Origin: Sambucus nigra
Lineage: Eukaryota; Streptophyta; Magnoliopsida; Dipsacales; Adoxaceae
Length of the DNA: 64,000 bases
Direction of reading: 5' to 3'
NCBI GenBank assembly: GCA_949130495.1
Contig: OX422221.1
Location: forward strand, 26,919,917 to 26,983,916
The position numbers were made by a program, and so were the translations under genes. The notes beneath the pieces were generated by a model. That model ran no database searches, had not been told where the DNA came from, and saw only the letters and a list, made by a program, of their open reading frames with translations. This document shows positions 53,812 through 61,379 of the stretch, piece after piece; position 1 is the stretch's first letter; the number at the start of each line of letters is the position of its first letter.

Positions 53812-54303
53812 CATGGCGTTAGTGGGTGGGAACTCGAAATAGCCCCCGAACGTCCCCCTGGGTGGCACCAACACCTCCTACGGGAGCAATGTAACTCGTA
53901 GGAACTAACCCCGCAGTTGCGGGTCTCCCGGTTTGAGAATACGACGATAATTTGCATATTTCTAGACTTAGGCTTAAAAACATGGCGTTGGAGGGTGAAA
54001 ACTCGAAACAGCCCCCGAACGGCTCCATGGGTGGCACCAACACCTCCCAAGGGACTAATGTAACTCGTAGGAACTCACCCCGCAGCCGCGGGACTACCGG
54101 TTTGAGAATACGATGGTAATTTGCATATTTATAGACTTAGGCTTAAAAACATGGCGTTAGAGGGTGAGAACTCGAAACAGCCCCCGAACGTCCCCGTGGG
54201 TGGCACCAACACCTCCCACGGGACCAATGTAACTCGTAGGAACTGACCCGGCAGCCGCGGGACTCCCGATTTGAGTATACGACGCTAATTTGCATATTTC
54301 TAC

Positions 54304-54828
54304 TTGGTTACTGATAATTTTAACTCATATATGCAATTTTTCTGCTTGATTAATTTTTTTGTAAAACTACTTGGTTATTGATATTTTTTTTATGTATCCC
54401 ATCATTTGTAGGATTTTTGCACGCGGAACAAACGAAGGAGGCAATGGTCTACAGCACGAAGATTTTTTATAGGTTGTGGACATTTAGGATTTTGATTTTT
54501 GTGTTACAGCCGTGCGGGCTTTTATTGTTTAATTTTATGATCGTGCGGGCTTTATTGTTTAGTTTTATGGTCGTGCGGGCTTTTATAATTTTATTGTTGA
54601 ATTTTATAGCCGTACGAGCTTTATAATAAGTAGGTTTTACATTTACAGGTTTTGGAATGTCTAGAAAATAGTGGATACTCTACCCAATTTTTTTTTGGTC
54701 TGTGAATTATTAAGACGTGTAATTTTTATAAGTTTGTATATATATTTGTTTATTAAAAACGTTCTCGATTCGCAATTTGTGATTTTTTTTATTGGTTTGC
54801 CAATAATAAATATTTGTAACATATCGTA
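54304..54828. other. AT-rich spacer at the array edge
   Basis: The satellite ends abruptly and an AT-rich sequence follows with no recognisable gene. It begins with short direct repeats: 'ctacttggttactgat' at 54,300 and 'ctacttggttattgat' at 54,367, with a weaker 'tctgcttgattaatttt' at 54,341. A minisatellite follows (separate entry), then a T-rich stretch up to the orphan satellite fragment. Short open frames on both strands here (61-82 codons) have low-complexity hydrophobic composition and no recognisable family. The segment may be an insertion into the satellite, because satellite-like sequence resumes to its right. Confidence 0.6.
54511..54625 (+). repeat. Minisatellite, 4 units of 30-39 bp
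   Basis: The motif 'cgtgcgggcttt' followed by an AT-rich tail ('tattgtttaattttatg') starts at 54,511, 54,542 and 54,572. A diverged fourth copy, 'cgtacgagcttt', starts at 54,611. Spacings are 31, 30 and 39 bp. It overlaps a short plus-strand open frame that is best explained by the repeat. Confidence 0.85.
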
Positions 54829-54893
54829 CGCGTCAAGCGTTACACGTAGCAACTGATGGTGCACTCACAGGACCCCCAATTTTAGGATTGAAC
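54829..54893 (+). repeat. Orphan diverged satellite fragment
   Basis: 'gttacacgtagcaactgatg' then 'gtgcactcacaggaccccca' and 'attttaggattga' aligns with the monomer segment 'gtaactcgtaggaactgacc', 'ccgcagtcacaggactccca', 'attttagaatacga'. By eye about four in five bases agree over some 50 bp, in the same orientation as the array. It lies 525 bp past the array edge and corresponds to monomer sequence about 115 bp downstream of the point where the array stops. It is far more diverged than any monomer inside the array. Confidence 0.7.
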
Positions 54894-55503
54894 CAAAAAA
54901 ATACATTTTTTTTAAATTGTAGTTAAATATGGTCATGGACTTTGTCCATGACCATTTTTATTTTTTCGTCACGCATAAAAATGGTCGCGGCCAAAGTCCG
55001 CGACCATTTTTTTCGTCACGGTTATGGGTCACGGATTAGGGCCGCGACCAATTTTTTTTTTTATTTTTTGTCACGGTCGTGGGTCGCGGACTTTGGCCGC
55101 GACCAATTTGTCACGGTTGTGGGTCACGGATCAGGGCCGCGACCAATTTTTTTTAAAATTTTTTGTCACGGTCGTGTGTCGCGGACTTTGGCCGTGACCA
55201 ATTTGTCACGGTTGTGGGTCACGGATCAGGGCCGCGACCAATTTTTTTATCACGGTCGTGAGTCGCGGACTTTGGCAGCGACCAATTTGTCACGGTTGTG
55301 GGTCACGGATGAGGGCCGCGACCCGTCACGACATGGGTCACGGCCTAAGTCTGCGACCATCTGCCGTGACCCCTCTCGGCCGTGACCATTTTTTGGTCAC
55401 GGACTTGGGTCGCAACCCACGAAAATGGTCATGGCCCAAGTCCGCGACCCACAGCTTTGGTCAGGGATTTTGGCCGTGACCAATTGCCAGTTTTGGTGTA
55501 GTG
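54894..55503. mobile_element. Non-autonomous CACTA-like element with fold-back subterminal repeats
   Basis: The right end reads 'ttttggtgtagtg' at 55,491-55,503, which is CACTACACCAAAA on the minus strand. This is the terminal sequence type of plant CACTA (En/Spm-like) DNA transposons. Immediately inside lie many copies of GGTCGCGG/CCGCGACC-type motifs, as expected of CACTA subterminal repeats. The left end is not resolved: 'gaaccaaaaaaatac' at about 54,890 resembles the inner part of the terminus but lacks CACTA. No transposase is encoded. A 3-bp target duplication would be TGG at 55,504-55,506, but no partner is visible at the left, so the element may be truncated or its left end mutated. 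Confidence 0.65.
54929..55478. repeat. Subterminal fold-back repeat array (GTCACGG / GGTCGCGG palindromes)
   Basis: It starts with two strong hairpins: ATGGTCATGGAC-ttt-GTCCATGACCAT at 54,929-54,955, and AAAAATGGTCGCGG paired with CCGCGACCATTTTT across 'ccaaagt' at 54,977-55,011. A roughly 75-100 bp composite then repeats about three times (55,067-55,322). Each composite is 'gtcacggtcgtgggtcgcgg', 'actttggccgcgaccaattt', then 'gtcacggttgtgggtcacgg', 'atcagggccgcgaccaattt'. The motifs alternate in orientation and are CpG-rich next to AT-rich flanks. A 147-codon plus-strand open frame across the repeats is a by-product. Confidence 0.85.
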
Positions 55504-56070
55504 TGGGAGACTACGATCTTATCACCATACCTCAAATGAAAAAACTTGGATGTCCACTCTCTTGAGGGGTGCCTCCCATAAGCATAATCTCCTCCTAATC
55601 TTACCGCATGCGCCTCCACGGACTCCCTCACCCTAGACTCTAGGGTAGGAATGTGAGCCACTTTGCCTTATCCCTGCCCTGGATTAAGCCCTCATCCCTA
55701 ACCCTCGCCCTCTCCTCGGCAACCATCTGCTAACTTCAAGCCACTAAATCGTCAAAACTCGAACCATGAATAGGGAAAGACCCGTTGACCATCCTGTATC
55801 CCAATCCCAGACCTTGAAAATCTATGAACTATATAAATGATCTATAATCCTAGCAGCTGGTATCAATGTAATCCCCACCTTAAACCCCAGGTGATGACCT
55901 CCCCCATAGCCACAATCGATCATATAAAATCCGCAAGCATCATGATGAAGGATATTGTGTACACCACATTCTAGGACCCCCCTAAGTCACTCTTTAGGTC
56001 CCTACCACCTCCCCATTTCACTACAAACCCTAGGTCATACTCCGAGTACCGATCTAAAGGTTGTCGGGCA

Positions 56071-56900
56071 CTCTCGGGCCCCATTTAACTCTGATTAACT
56101 CTATTATCAAAGCGAAAAATCATTCAATCTTCAAAGGGATCTCAATCCGATTTCCAATGGTCTACCTTTTGAGCGAATCAGCATAACGGTTCAAACGAAC
56201 GAACCATTTTACTATCAAAAATAGATTGGGATGCCACTAGGCGCTCCTGGGCTCCAATTTGACGCTAGTCAACTTCATCGTCAAAGCTAAAGCTCTTTGA
56301 ATATTCTAAGGACACTAAAAACCCTTTCCAATGGTCTACACCGTGTGCGAAATGACATAACCATCAAGATGAACGACCCATTACCCCCCAAAATCGGAGG
56401 CCACAGGACGCTCCCGGGCGCCATTTGACCAAGGTCAACTCTTCATCTCGAATGAGAATAACTGAATCTTCGAAGGTAACTAAATACCCTTTTCAATGTT
56501 ATGCCCCATGGACGGATCAGCCTTACGGTACAGATGAACGACCTGTTTTAATCCGAAAGGTCACCAGGCACTTTCAGGCCCCATTTTACCAAAGTCAACT
56601 CTTCAAACCGGGAGAAGATCTTTGGAATGTAAAAGTACCTCGCATGACCCTTGTGCGTGATTCAAACTTCTGGTTTGGACGAACGATCAATTACCGTCCG
56701 CCGATCTCCCATCCAAAGGATCGACGAGTTCTTTCGAGCCCCGTTTGACCTAAAAACAACTCCCGGATCCAAGAGTAGCCCAACGGACTCTTGAAGGTCT
56801 CTAAATTACCTTTCTAAAAATATGATCCATACACGGTTTGGATCAAAAGATTGAATTTTATGACCTTTTTTTGGAAAAATCTGCACAAGAGTGCCGATTA
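56071..56900 (+). repeat. Degenerate tandem repeat in putative U3, 5 units of ~160-172 bp
   Basis: The unit starts 'ctcycgggccccatttgacc' and recurs at 56,071, 56,243, 56,411, 56,571 and 56,731 (spacings 172, 168, 160, 160). Other shared pieces are 'caaagtcaactc', 'aatcttcaaagggatct', 'ccaatggtctac' and 'gaacgaccCatt'. Units are strongly diverged from each other. The period is close to that of the satellite, but I see no sequence similarity between the two. Confidence 0.75.
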
Positions 56901-56990
56901 GCAGGTCCATTTCCGTGCCTATTTACAGTATGTCTAGGGTTACCTGTCGATTGGAAGGGATAGGGATATGCCAATTGGCAACCATTTACC

Positions 56991-57003
56991 ATTTAAATAG
57001 AGG
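56991..57003 (+). promoter_or_regulatory. TATA-like box of the putative LTR promoter
   Basis: 'atttaaatagagg' followed by 'gcatgacctcac' matches the shape of a plant TATA box and the sequence just downstream. It lies after the U3 tandem repeats and about 520 bp before the R/U5 hairpin. A transcript start would be expected about 30 bp downstream, near 57,030. This is inferred from sequence only. Confidence 0.45.
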
Positions 57004-57517
57004 GCATGACCTCACTTCCAAAGAACAACTCAGATCCATCAATATCAGTGATCTCAATAACATTCTCTTGATATCATCGAAGTTTCCCTATGTGAAATTC
57101 CATTCCATCTTTCATTCCCATCATTTTCATACTTAATTTAGCAAAATCGAATTCTCCCTCATCTAATATTAATCTCAACATTCAATAAATCTCATCAAAC
57201 ATTAATATCAAGCCTCAATTCTCTAAAGAAGGTCCAAAAATTCTTCTCTCTCTTTAAATTCTTTAATTTTTCATCATTTACATAAATTCTTAATCTAACT
57301 TTTACTTTAGTTCATACTTTATTTTCTATAAAAAAAAAATAAAACAAAGAAAAATAGGGTTATACCTATAAATTCCAACGAGATTATCTACCATAGTTTC
57401 CCAAAACTAAAAACTAATTTAATACACAAACACATATAATAAATTCTTGTTTGAATCTATGGGATAAACCTTACCCTCGTGCCGCATGAGAACTACATGG
57501 ACTTTGATGCCTTTATA

Positions 57518-57550
57518 GGCTACGTAGGCATCTCGGGCTAAAACCCGAGA
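57518..57550 (+). other. R/U5 motif 'ggctacgtaggca' with perfect hairpin
   Basis: 'ggctacgtaggca' is followed directly by TCTCGGG-ctaaaa-CCCGAGA (57,531-57,550), a perfect 7-bp stem with a six-base loop. A 'tacgtaggca' motif next to a short GC-rich hairpin is, as I recall, common near the R/U5 border of plant Ty3/gypsy LTRs. It may help 3'-end formation or packaging (inference). Confidence 0.5.
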
Positions 57551-58151
57551 CTCGAGTCCAATTTCTCAATTCTCTAATTTTCCCATTTTCGCATTTGCCT
57601 CCTTTCCATCTATATATTATTTGAATCTATATTATATTTGTGATCCTTATTGGTGTTTGATCCAACATATATTATCGTCTCATCATAACGATCAATATCT
57701 CGATAAATGCATACATTCTATTTTCTAGATATTATTTTGGGAACATTCCTTTGGATGGCCTCACTTTATCTTTTCCATGATATGAGTTGGGGGATTCTGA
57801 TCTCCATTTATATATACACGCACACATGCTTCTTGGAGAAAGTAAGAAAAATAGTAATGCAAGCCCATGAGAGACCGAAAGGGTGATATGGGTTCCTAGC
57901 ACCTTCCCATTCCATAACATAGCCCCGAACCTTCAAACTATTGATTTTGTAAGCATTAGTTTGTCTTTGATGTTGCTCTCTCGAGGCAGCGACATATTGT
58001 TTTGCCTGTTTTGTGCAAAATAGGTTAGGGAATCGGTCACTTTACCTTCACTCCACACCGACGACAACCGAAGCACTCCTAGAGGAAGAGGGTGCGAGAC
58101 CTTCGCCCCCTTTTTCCCCCACCGGGAAGGGAGAGATTGGGATGGCCATAG

Positions 58152-58170
58152 TGGCGAATCTACTGGAGAT
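58152..58170 (+). other. Degenerate primer-binding site
   Basis: 'tggcgaatctactggagat' lies three bases after the proposed LTR end. It resembles the 'tggcgactccactggggac' type of PBS seen in plant Tat/Ogre elements, with four or five transitions or substitutions. The first six bases, complementary to a tRNA 3' end ...TCGCCA, are kept. The mismatches fit the general decay of this element. Confidence 0.5.
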
Positions 58171-58318
58171 AATTTTCTTAAGAGGGCTACATTCTGTTTG
58201 CATGGATGCTATTTTTTTTCTTCTTTAGTGGATATGAACCTACCTGTATGTTCCCTTTTTTCTCCTTTATTATTCCTTATACATATCTACCTCATGATTA
58301 TATCACTACTCACTCACA

Positions 58319-58570
58319 CACTTTTAGATATTCTCCATGTACACTTCACATTACTTACACGTAAGATTACTTATATCCACATATTGCACACACCACTTAG
58401 AATATCCATGCTTAGGTGTCACTAACACAAACCTCCACTTATTACACTTGTAAATACCCATGCTCACTCTCACTTATAACACACCACTTATAGTTAATCC
58501 ATGCTTAAGTTCACTACCACAGACTCACTTGTAGATATTCACACATCACTCACTCTCACATATCTATGCT
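58319..58570 (+). repeat. Degenerate minisatellite, ~40-75 bp units
   Basis: 'cacttgtagatattcatgct' followed by 'cactctcact' in varying forms recurs at 58,319, 58,394, 58,445, 58,485 and 58,526. The repeats are poor and unevenly spaced. Confidence 0.55.
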
Positions 58571-58839
58571 TAGTATAATATGCATGCTCCACTGTTAGAT
58601 TTACTTTTTTAAACTTGTACATTCTTCCCTATTAGTATAGTGCTCATCATGCTAAATACTCTCCATAATATACCAATCAAGAATAATGCATTTTTCACAT
58701 TACATCACCAAAGAGCATAGTTATTGACCAAATTTTGTCCCATAACTGGGGGGTCACTTTGTGATGGGCGCTGGTCTGACAGGTCGTAGTTACCCTAAGC
58801 AATATAACTCCCACCTTCAATTAAATAAGTACATTCGAT

Positions 58840-59020
58840 GTATATCGAACGGTTTCCCCGCGTCGTACTACTTGATCAAAGTCATGACATGAGGTATATA
58901 GCAGGGAACTCATTCATGTACGTCGAGTATATCGAATTCTCTCTCACACGTACTGTCCCCACGAGTATATAGTGAGGCAATTCATATACACTCAAGTATA
59001 TCAAATGGCTTGTCCACACG
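58840..59020 (+). repeat. Degenerate repeat, 'gtatatcgaa ... cacacgta' units
   Basis: 'gtatatcgaacggtttcccc', 'gtatatcgaattctctctca' and 'gtatatcaaatggcttgtcc' start at 58,840, 58,928 and 58,996. Each is followed by a 'cgtcgta' or 'cacgtac' segment. Spacings are 88 and 68 bp. Confidence 0.55.
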
Positions 59021-59394
59021 TACCGATTGCCCTCAAAAGAAATATGTATATCGTGGAAGTCATGACAAATAGGAGAACCTTTCCAATTAACCCACCAACT
59101 GCATACCCTCATATAGGCGTCAAACCTAGGGAACGCATATTTAGTATATCGGTTACTACCCAAAACTCTTTCGAAATGATGGGTCAGCATGACGCCTAAA
59201 TTGCCATGCAATTTTGTCTTTTTTTAAATAGGATCCTGTAGATGAACTTGGTAACAAGTCAAACCGTGTTTTATATATTTTTAAAACCCAATTTTCCCAG
59301 GCTCAGGTCCGTCCGGCATTTCTTTTTGCATTTAGGTAAACCTAATACAAGTGAGAACATAATAATAATAAATAATAATTATGCTGAGTCCATT

Positions 59395-59610
59395 TTTCCT
59401 CTTTCCTTACAAAAAGTGCCAAAAACATTTTTCCCCTCTTTTGTAAAAAATAGCAAAACCATTTTCCTTCCTTCTATCATAAACGTCAAAAGCATATTTC
59501 CTCCCTTTTACCCACAAAAAAATATTTTTATCCTCATCTTTTCCAAAAGTGTCAAAAATATTTTCCTCGTATAATAAAAGTCTTTTCCTCCTCTCTTTCA
59601 AAAAAATATT
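59395..59610 (+). repeat. Degenerate minisatellite of ~35-40 bp, pyrimidine/adenine rich
   Basis: About six units of the form 'aaaaagtgccaaaaacattt' followed by 'ttcctccct'. Open frames of 79 and 110 codons on opposite strands here are low in complexity and are explained by the repeat. Confidence 0.6.
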
Positions 59611-59757
59611 CGAATCTCTCTCTTTCTCAGGTCGATTGCATACCATACCCTTGGCATGTTTCCCTATTGGCTTTGACCTTTCGTCGAACCGTCTCGAGGC
59701 TCCGTAAGTTCCTTAGTTACTTTCTTCGAGTACGAAATCCACCTTCAACTGCATTCC

Positions 59758-61337
59758 ATGGAGAACATCGACCAAGTACCGAATGTGTAGCCGGATTTTA
59801 TGACGGTTCTAGCCCAACTCACTGCCAAGATTTATAACCTTCAAATCAAGGTTCATGAGATCCAGCGAAACCGAGTCCCTATTCCCGAAGAACCCGATGT
59901 CCTCTTCCCTTGTGCTACGGGTCTGCCCACACTTAAGCCTATTTGGGTCCCTAAGGAATATGAGCCCGTTCCACGTGCCCTTCCTGTTAATGGGCCACTG
60001 CCAGCTCAACTCCCTATGTTGAATCTTGCCCAACCAGGGGCTAACCTACCCGTGACCATTGATCCGAAGGAAGAAGAGTTTAACAAGGTCAAGAAAGACC
60101 TTAAGATGTTGACCAAGAAGTTTGACCAAGTCTGAATCTCCAACAATTACATGGATTATACCCATATGTCACCCTATCCTAAAGTAAGGTTGCCGAAAAA
60201 GTTCAAGATGCCTAACATGGAGAAGTTCGAGGGTAATGGACCCCAAATTGTTCATATCTAAATTTACCACTGAGCCATGACTCTCTTAGGTACCTATGAG
60301 GAAAAAGATCCCCAAATGTTTCAACAAACTTTAAAGGACAACGCATTTCGCTGGTTCTTATCTCTCGAGGAGTACAGGATTCACAGTTGAGAGGATGTGG
60401 CCCGTGAATTCGTGTAGTGCAAGTATAACGAGGAGTTGGAGGTTACCCACCACGACTTAGAACTTCTCAAATAAAATCCTAAGGAATCTGTCACTATCTT
60501 CATAGCAAGGTGGAGAGAGAAAGCACCCACCTTGACTAACCGGCCTTCTGAAAAGGAGCAAGTAATTACTGTAAATAAGAACTTCTTACCCCATGCCTGA
60601 GCAATGATGGGAAAACATTAGTAAGCCCATTTTTTAGCCCTTCAGGAAGCATGAGTGGATATTAATTAAAGGCTTGCCAATTTAGAAGTTGAGCCGAAGA
60701 AATTATCTCGACAGTTCACTCCCAAAAAGTATGATAAGCCTGTCAATACCAAAATTTCAACCATCAATAACATCTCTCAGCCTGCCACTTCATGGGAACC
60801 ATAAAGCCGTTCTAACCCGATCAAAAAGGAATATATCGAGCTTCATGCTCCCCTATCCAAAGTTTATCAATCCCTTTAGGCCGAAATCTTATCAAGCCAG
60901 TGGACCCTCATCTATTACCAAACCCACTTCCCAAAAATTTCAATCCAGGTGCCCATTGTAATTTTCACTAAAGTGTCGGCCATACCACTAATCAATGTTT
61001 CCACCTCCGAAATGTAATCCAAGGTCTGATTGATCGGGGCATCATCATACCACCATCTAACCCTAAACTAATCACTAACCATAATCCACTCCCAAATCAT
61101 GCAAATGTTGTCTTCCTAGAACAAAACCTAAAATTTGATCCATCAACCCAGATTGTACCCATTAAGTTTCCCATCATGCCTATATATTCCACTAAACCCC
61201 TCCAAGTTTGCCCATATTTTCTCCTTTATCCTACCTATTTTATCAATAAGGCCATGTCACTCCTTGTAAGAGCATAAATTGATATTCGTACCCATTTCGA
61301 AGGGAAAGATATGGAATTATCAGTAGTAATGAATTGA
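59758..61337 (+). pseudogene. Retrotransposon gag (Ty3/gypsy, Tat/Ogre type), inactivated
   Basis: The proposed start is ATG at 59,758, and a TAG already interrupts it at 59,788. The longest intact piece is 59,800-60,135 (about 111 residues). The same frame then continues with the retrotransposon gag domain: 'AMTLLGTYEEKDPQMFQQTL', 'AFRWFLSLEEY', then 'EDVAREF'. TGA at 60,388 stands where a Trp is usual before EDVAREF, and TAG follows at 60,415. Further stops and a frame change near 60,890 follow. In the new frame comes a zinc-knuckle-like segment: C at 60,957, 'HCNFH' + stop (TAA at 60,969), 'SVGHTTNQCFHLRNVIQGLI'. This matches the C-x-(F/Y)-H...GH...C...L arrangement of Tat-group gag. The frame ends at TGA 61,335. 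Gag would form the virus-like particle; this copy cannot. Confidence 0.82.
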
Positions 61338-61379
61338 CTTCTACAGTTAGGCTGAAATTACCCTCAGAGATGACCATTG

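Larger units (their letters stand above)
1..54303 (+). repeat. Satellite DNA array, ~166-169 bp monomer, higher-order organised
   Basis: A monomer of 166-169 bp repeats head to tail without a break or inversion from the first base to about 54,303, where it stops inside a monomer after 'gcatatttcta'. In order, the landmarks are 'aacatggcgttagagggtga', 'aactcgaaacagcccccgaa', 'cgtccccgtgggtggcacca', 'acacctcccacgggaccaat', 'gtaactcgtaggaactgacc', 'ccgcagccgcgggactcccg', 'gtttgagaatacgacggtaa' and 'tttgcatatttctagactta'. The exact step can be counted: 'catggcgtt' lies at 14,143, 14,312, 14,478 and 14,647 (169, 166, 169 bp). Dividing the length by the period gives about 320 copies. No transposon or gene interrupts the array. 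Size and organisation resemble plant centromeric or heterochromatic satellites (inference). Minus-strand reading frames of about 79 codons recur because stops are rare in two phases of the repeat; they are not genes. Confidence 0.98.
55504..58148 (+). repeat. Putative 5' LTR of a Tat/Ogre-type retrotransposon (left boundary unresolved)
   Basis: The right end is placed at 58,147-58,148 ('CA' in 'gatggccata'), three bases before a primer-binding-site-like sequence. LTR-like landmarks lie in the expected order: tandem repeats (56,071-56,900), a TATA-like box (56,991), 'ggctacgtaggca' with a hairpin (57,518-57,550), 'ggttcctagcaccttccc' (57,891-57,908), then a short GC-rich tract before the end. 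I found no clear TG start or target duplication, so 55,504 is only the base after the CACTA-like end. The 3' LTR lies outside the window and cannot be compared. A minus-strand frame of 66 codons at 55,461-55,661 runs across the transposon edge and is not recognisable. Confidence 0.5.
58171..59757 (+). other. Retrotransposon leader region (untranslated), with short tandem repeats
   Basis: About 1.6 kb between the PBS and the first gag codon. It has no convincing reading frame. It contains three degenerate short tandem arrays, listed separately, and a pyrimidine-rich tract with 'tctctctctttctcag' just before gag (about 59,615-59,630). Ogre elements carry an extra ORF between LTR and gag; none is recognisable here, so it was either absent or has decayed. 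Confidence 0.5.

Noticed and set aside
1611..54043. Scores of ~74-92-codon minus-strand frames starting MVPWEVLVPPTG or similar
   Set aside because: Each lies at the same place in the satellite monomer. The frame is not preserved from monomer to monomer because 169 is not a multiple of three. By-products of the repeat, not genes.
1..54303. CENP-B box in the satellite monomer
   Set aside because: I looked for YTTCGTTGGAARCGGGA-like sequence on both strands of the consensus and saw none with the essential bases. Plants are also not known to use the mammalian CENP-B box in this way.
1..54303. CRISPR array or prokaryotic repeat system
   Set aside because: Repeats are contiguous 166-169-bp monomers with no unique spacers, and the flanks are plant retroelements.
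54378..54626. 82-codon plus-strand frame with hydrophobic stretches
   Set aside because: It overlaps the AT-rich minisatellite. The apparent membrane segments come from the T-rich repeat.
54942..55479. Open frames of 147 and 73 codons across 54,942-55,479
   Set aside because: They translate the GTCACGG/GTCGCGG subterminal repeats, with composition to match and no recognisable domain.
55461..55661. 66-codon minus-strand frame beginning MAHIPTLE
   Set aside because: It crosses the CACTA-like terminus and is preceded by a stop. The composition looks protein-like, but I recognise no family, so it is only mentioned in the LTR entry.
56425..56748. 107-codon plus-strand frame
   Set aside because: It lies entirely within the degenerate U3 tandem repeat and has no recognisable motif.
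57160..57450. Possible polyadenylation signals (AATAAA-like) as an LTR terminator
   Set aside because: The region is AT-rich and several AATAAA-like strings occur by chance. Without the 3' LTR or transcript data none can be chosen.
58882..59211. Overlapping frames of 109 (minus) and 75 (plus) codons
   Set aside because: They lie on a degenerate short tandem repeat in the retrotransposon leader. Neither shows a known domain.
59242..59646. Frames of 110 (plus) and 79 (minus) codons
   Set aside because: Low-complexity Phe/Lys-rich translations of the ~37-bp minisatellite.
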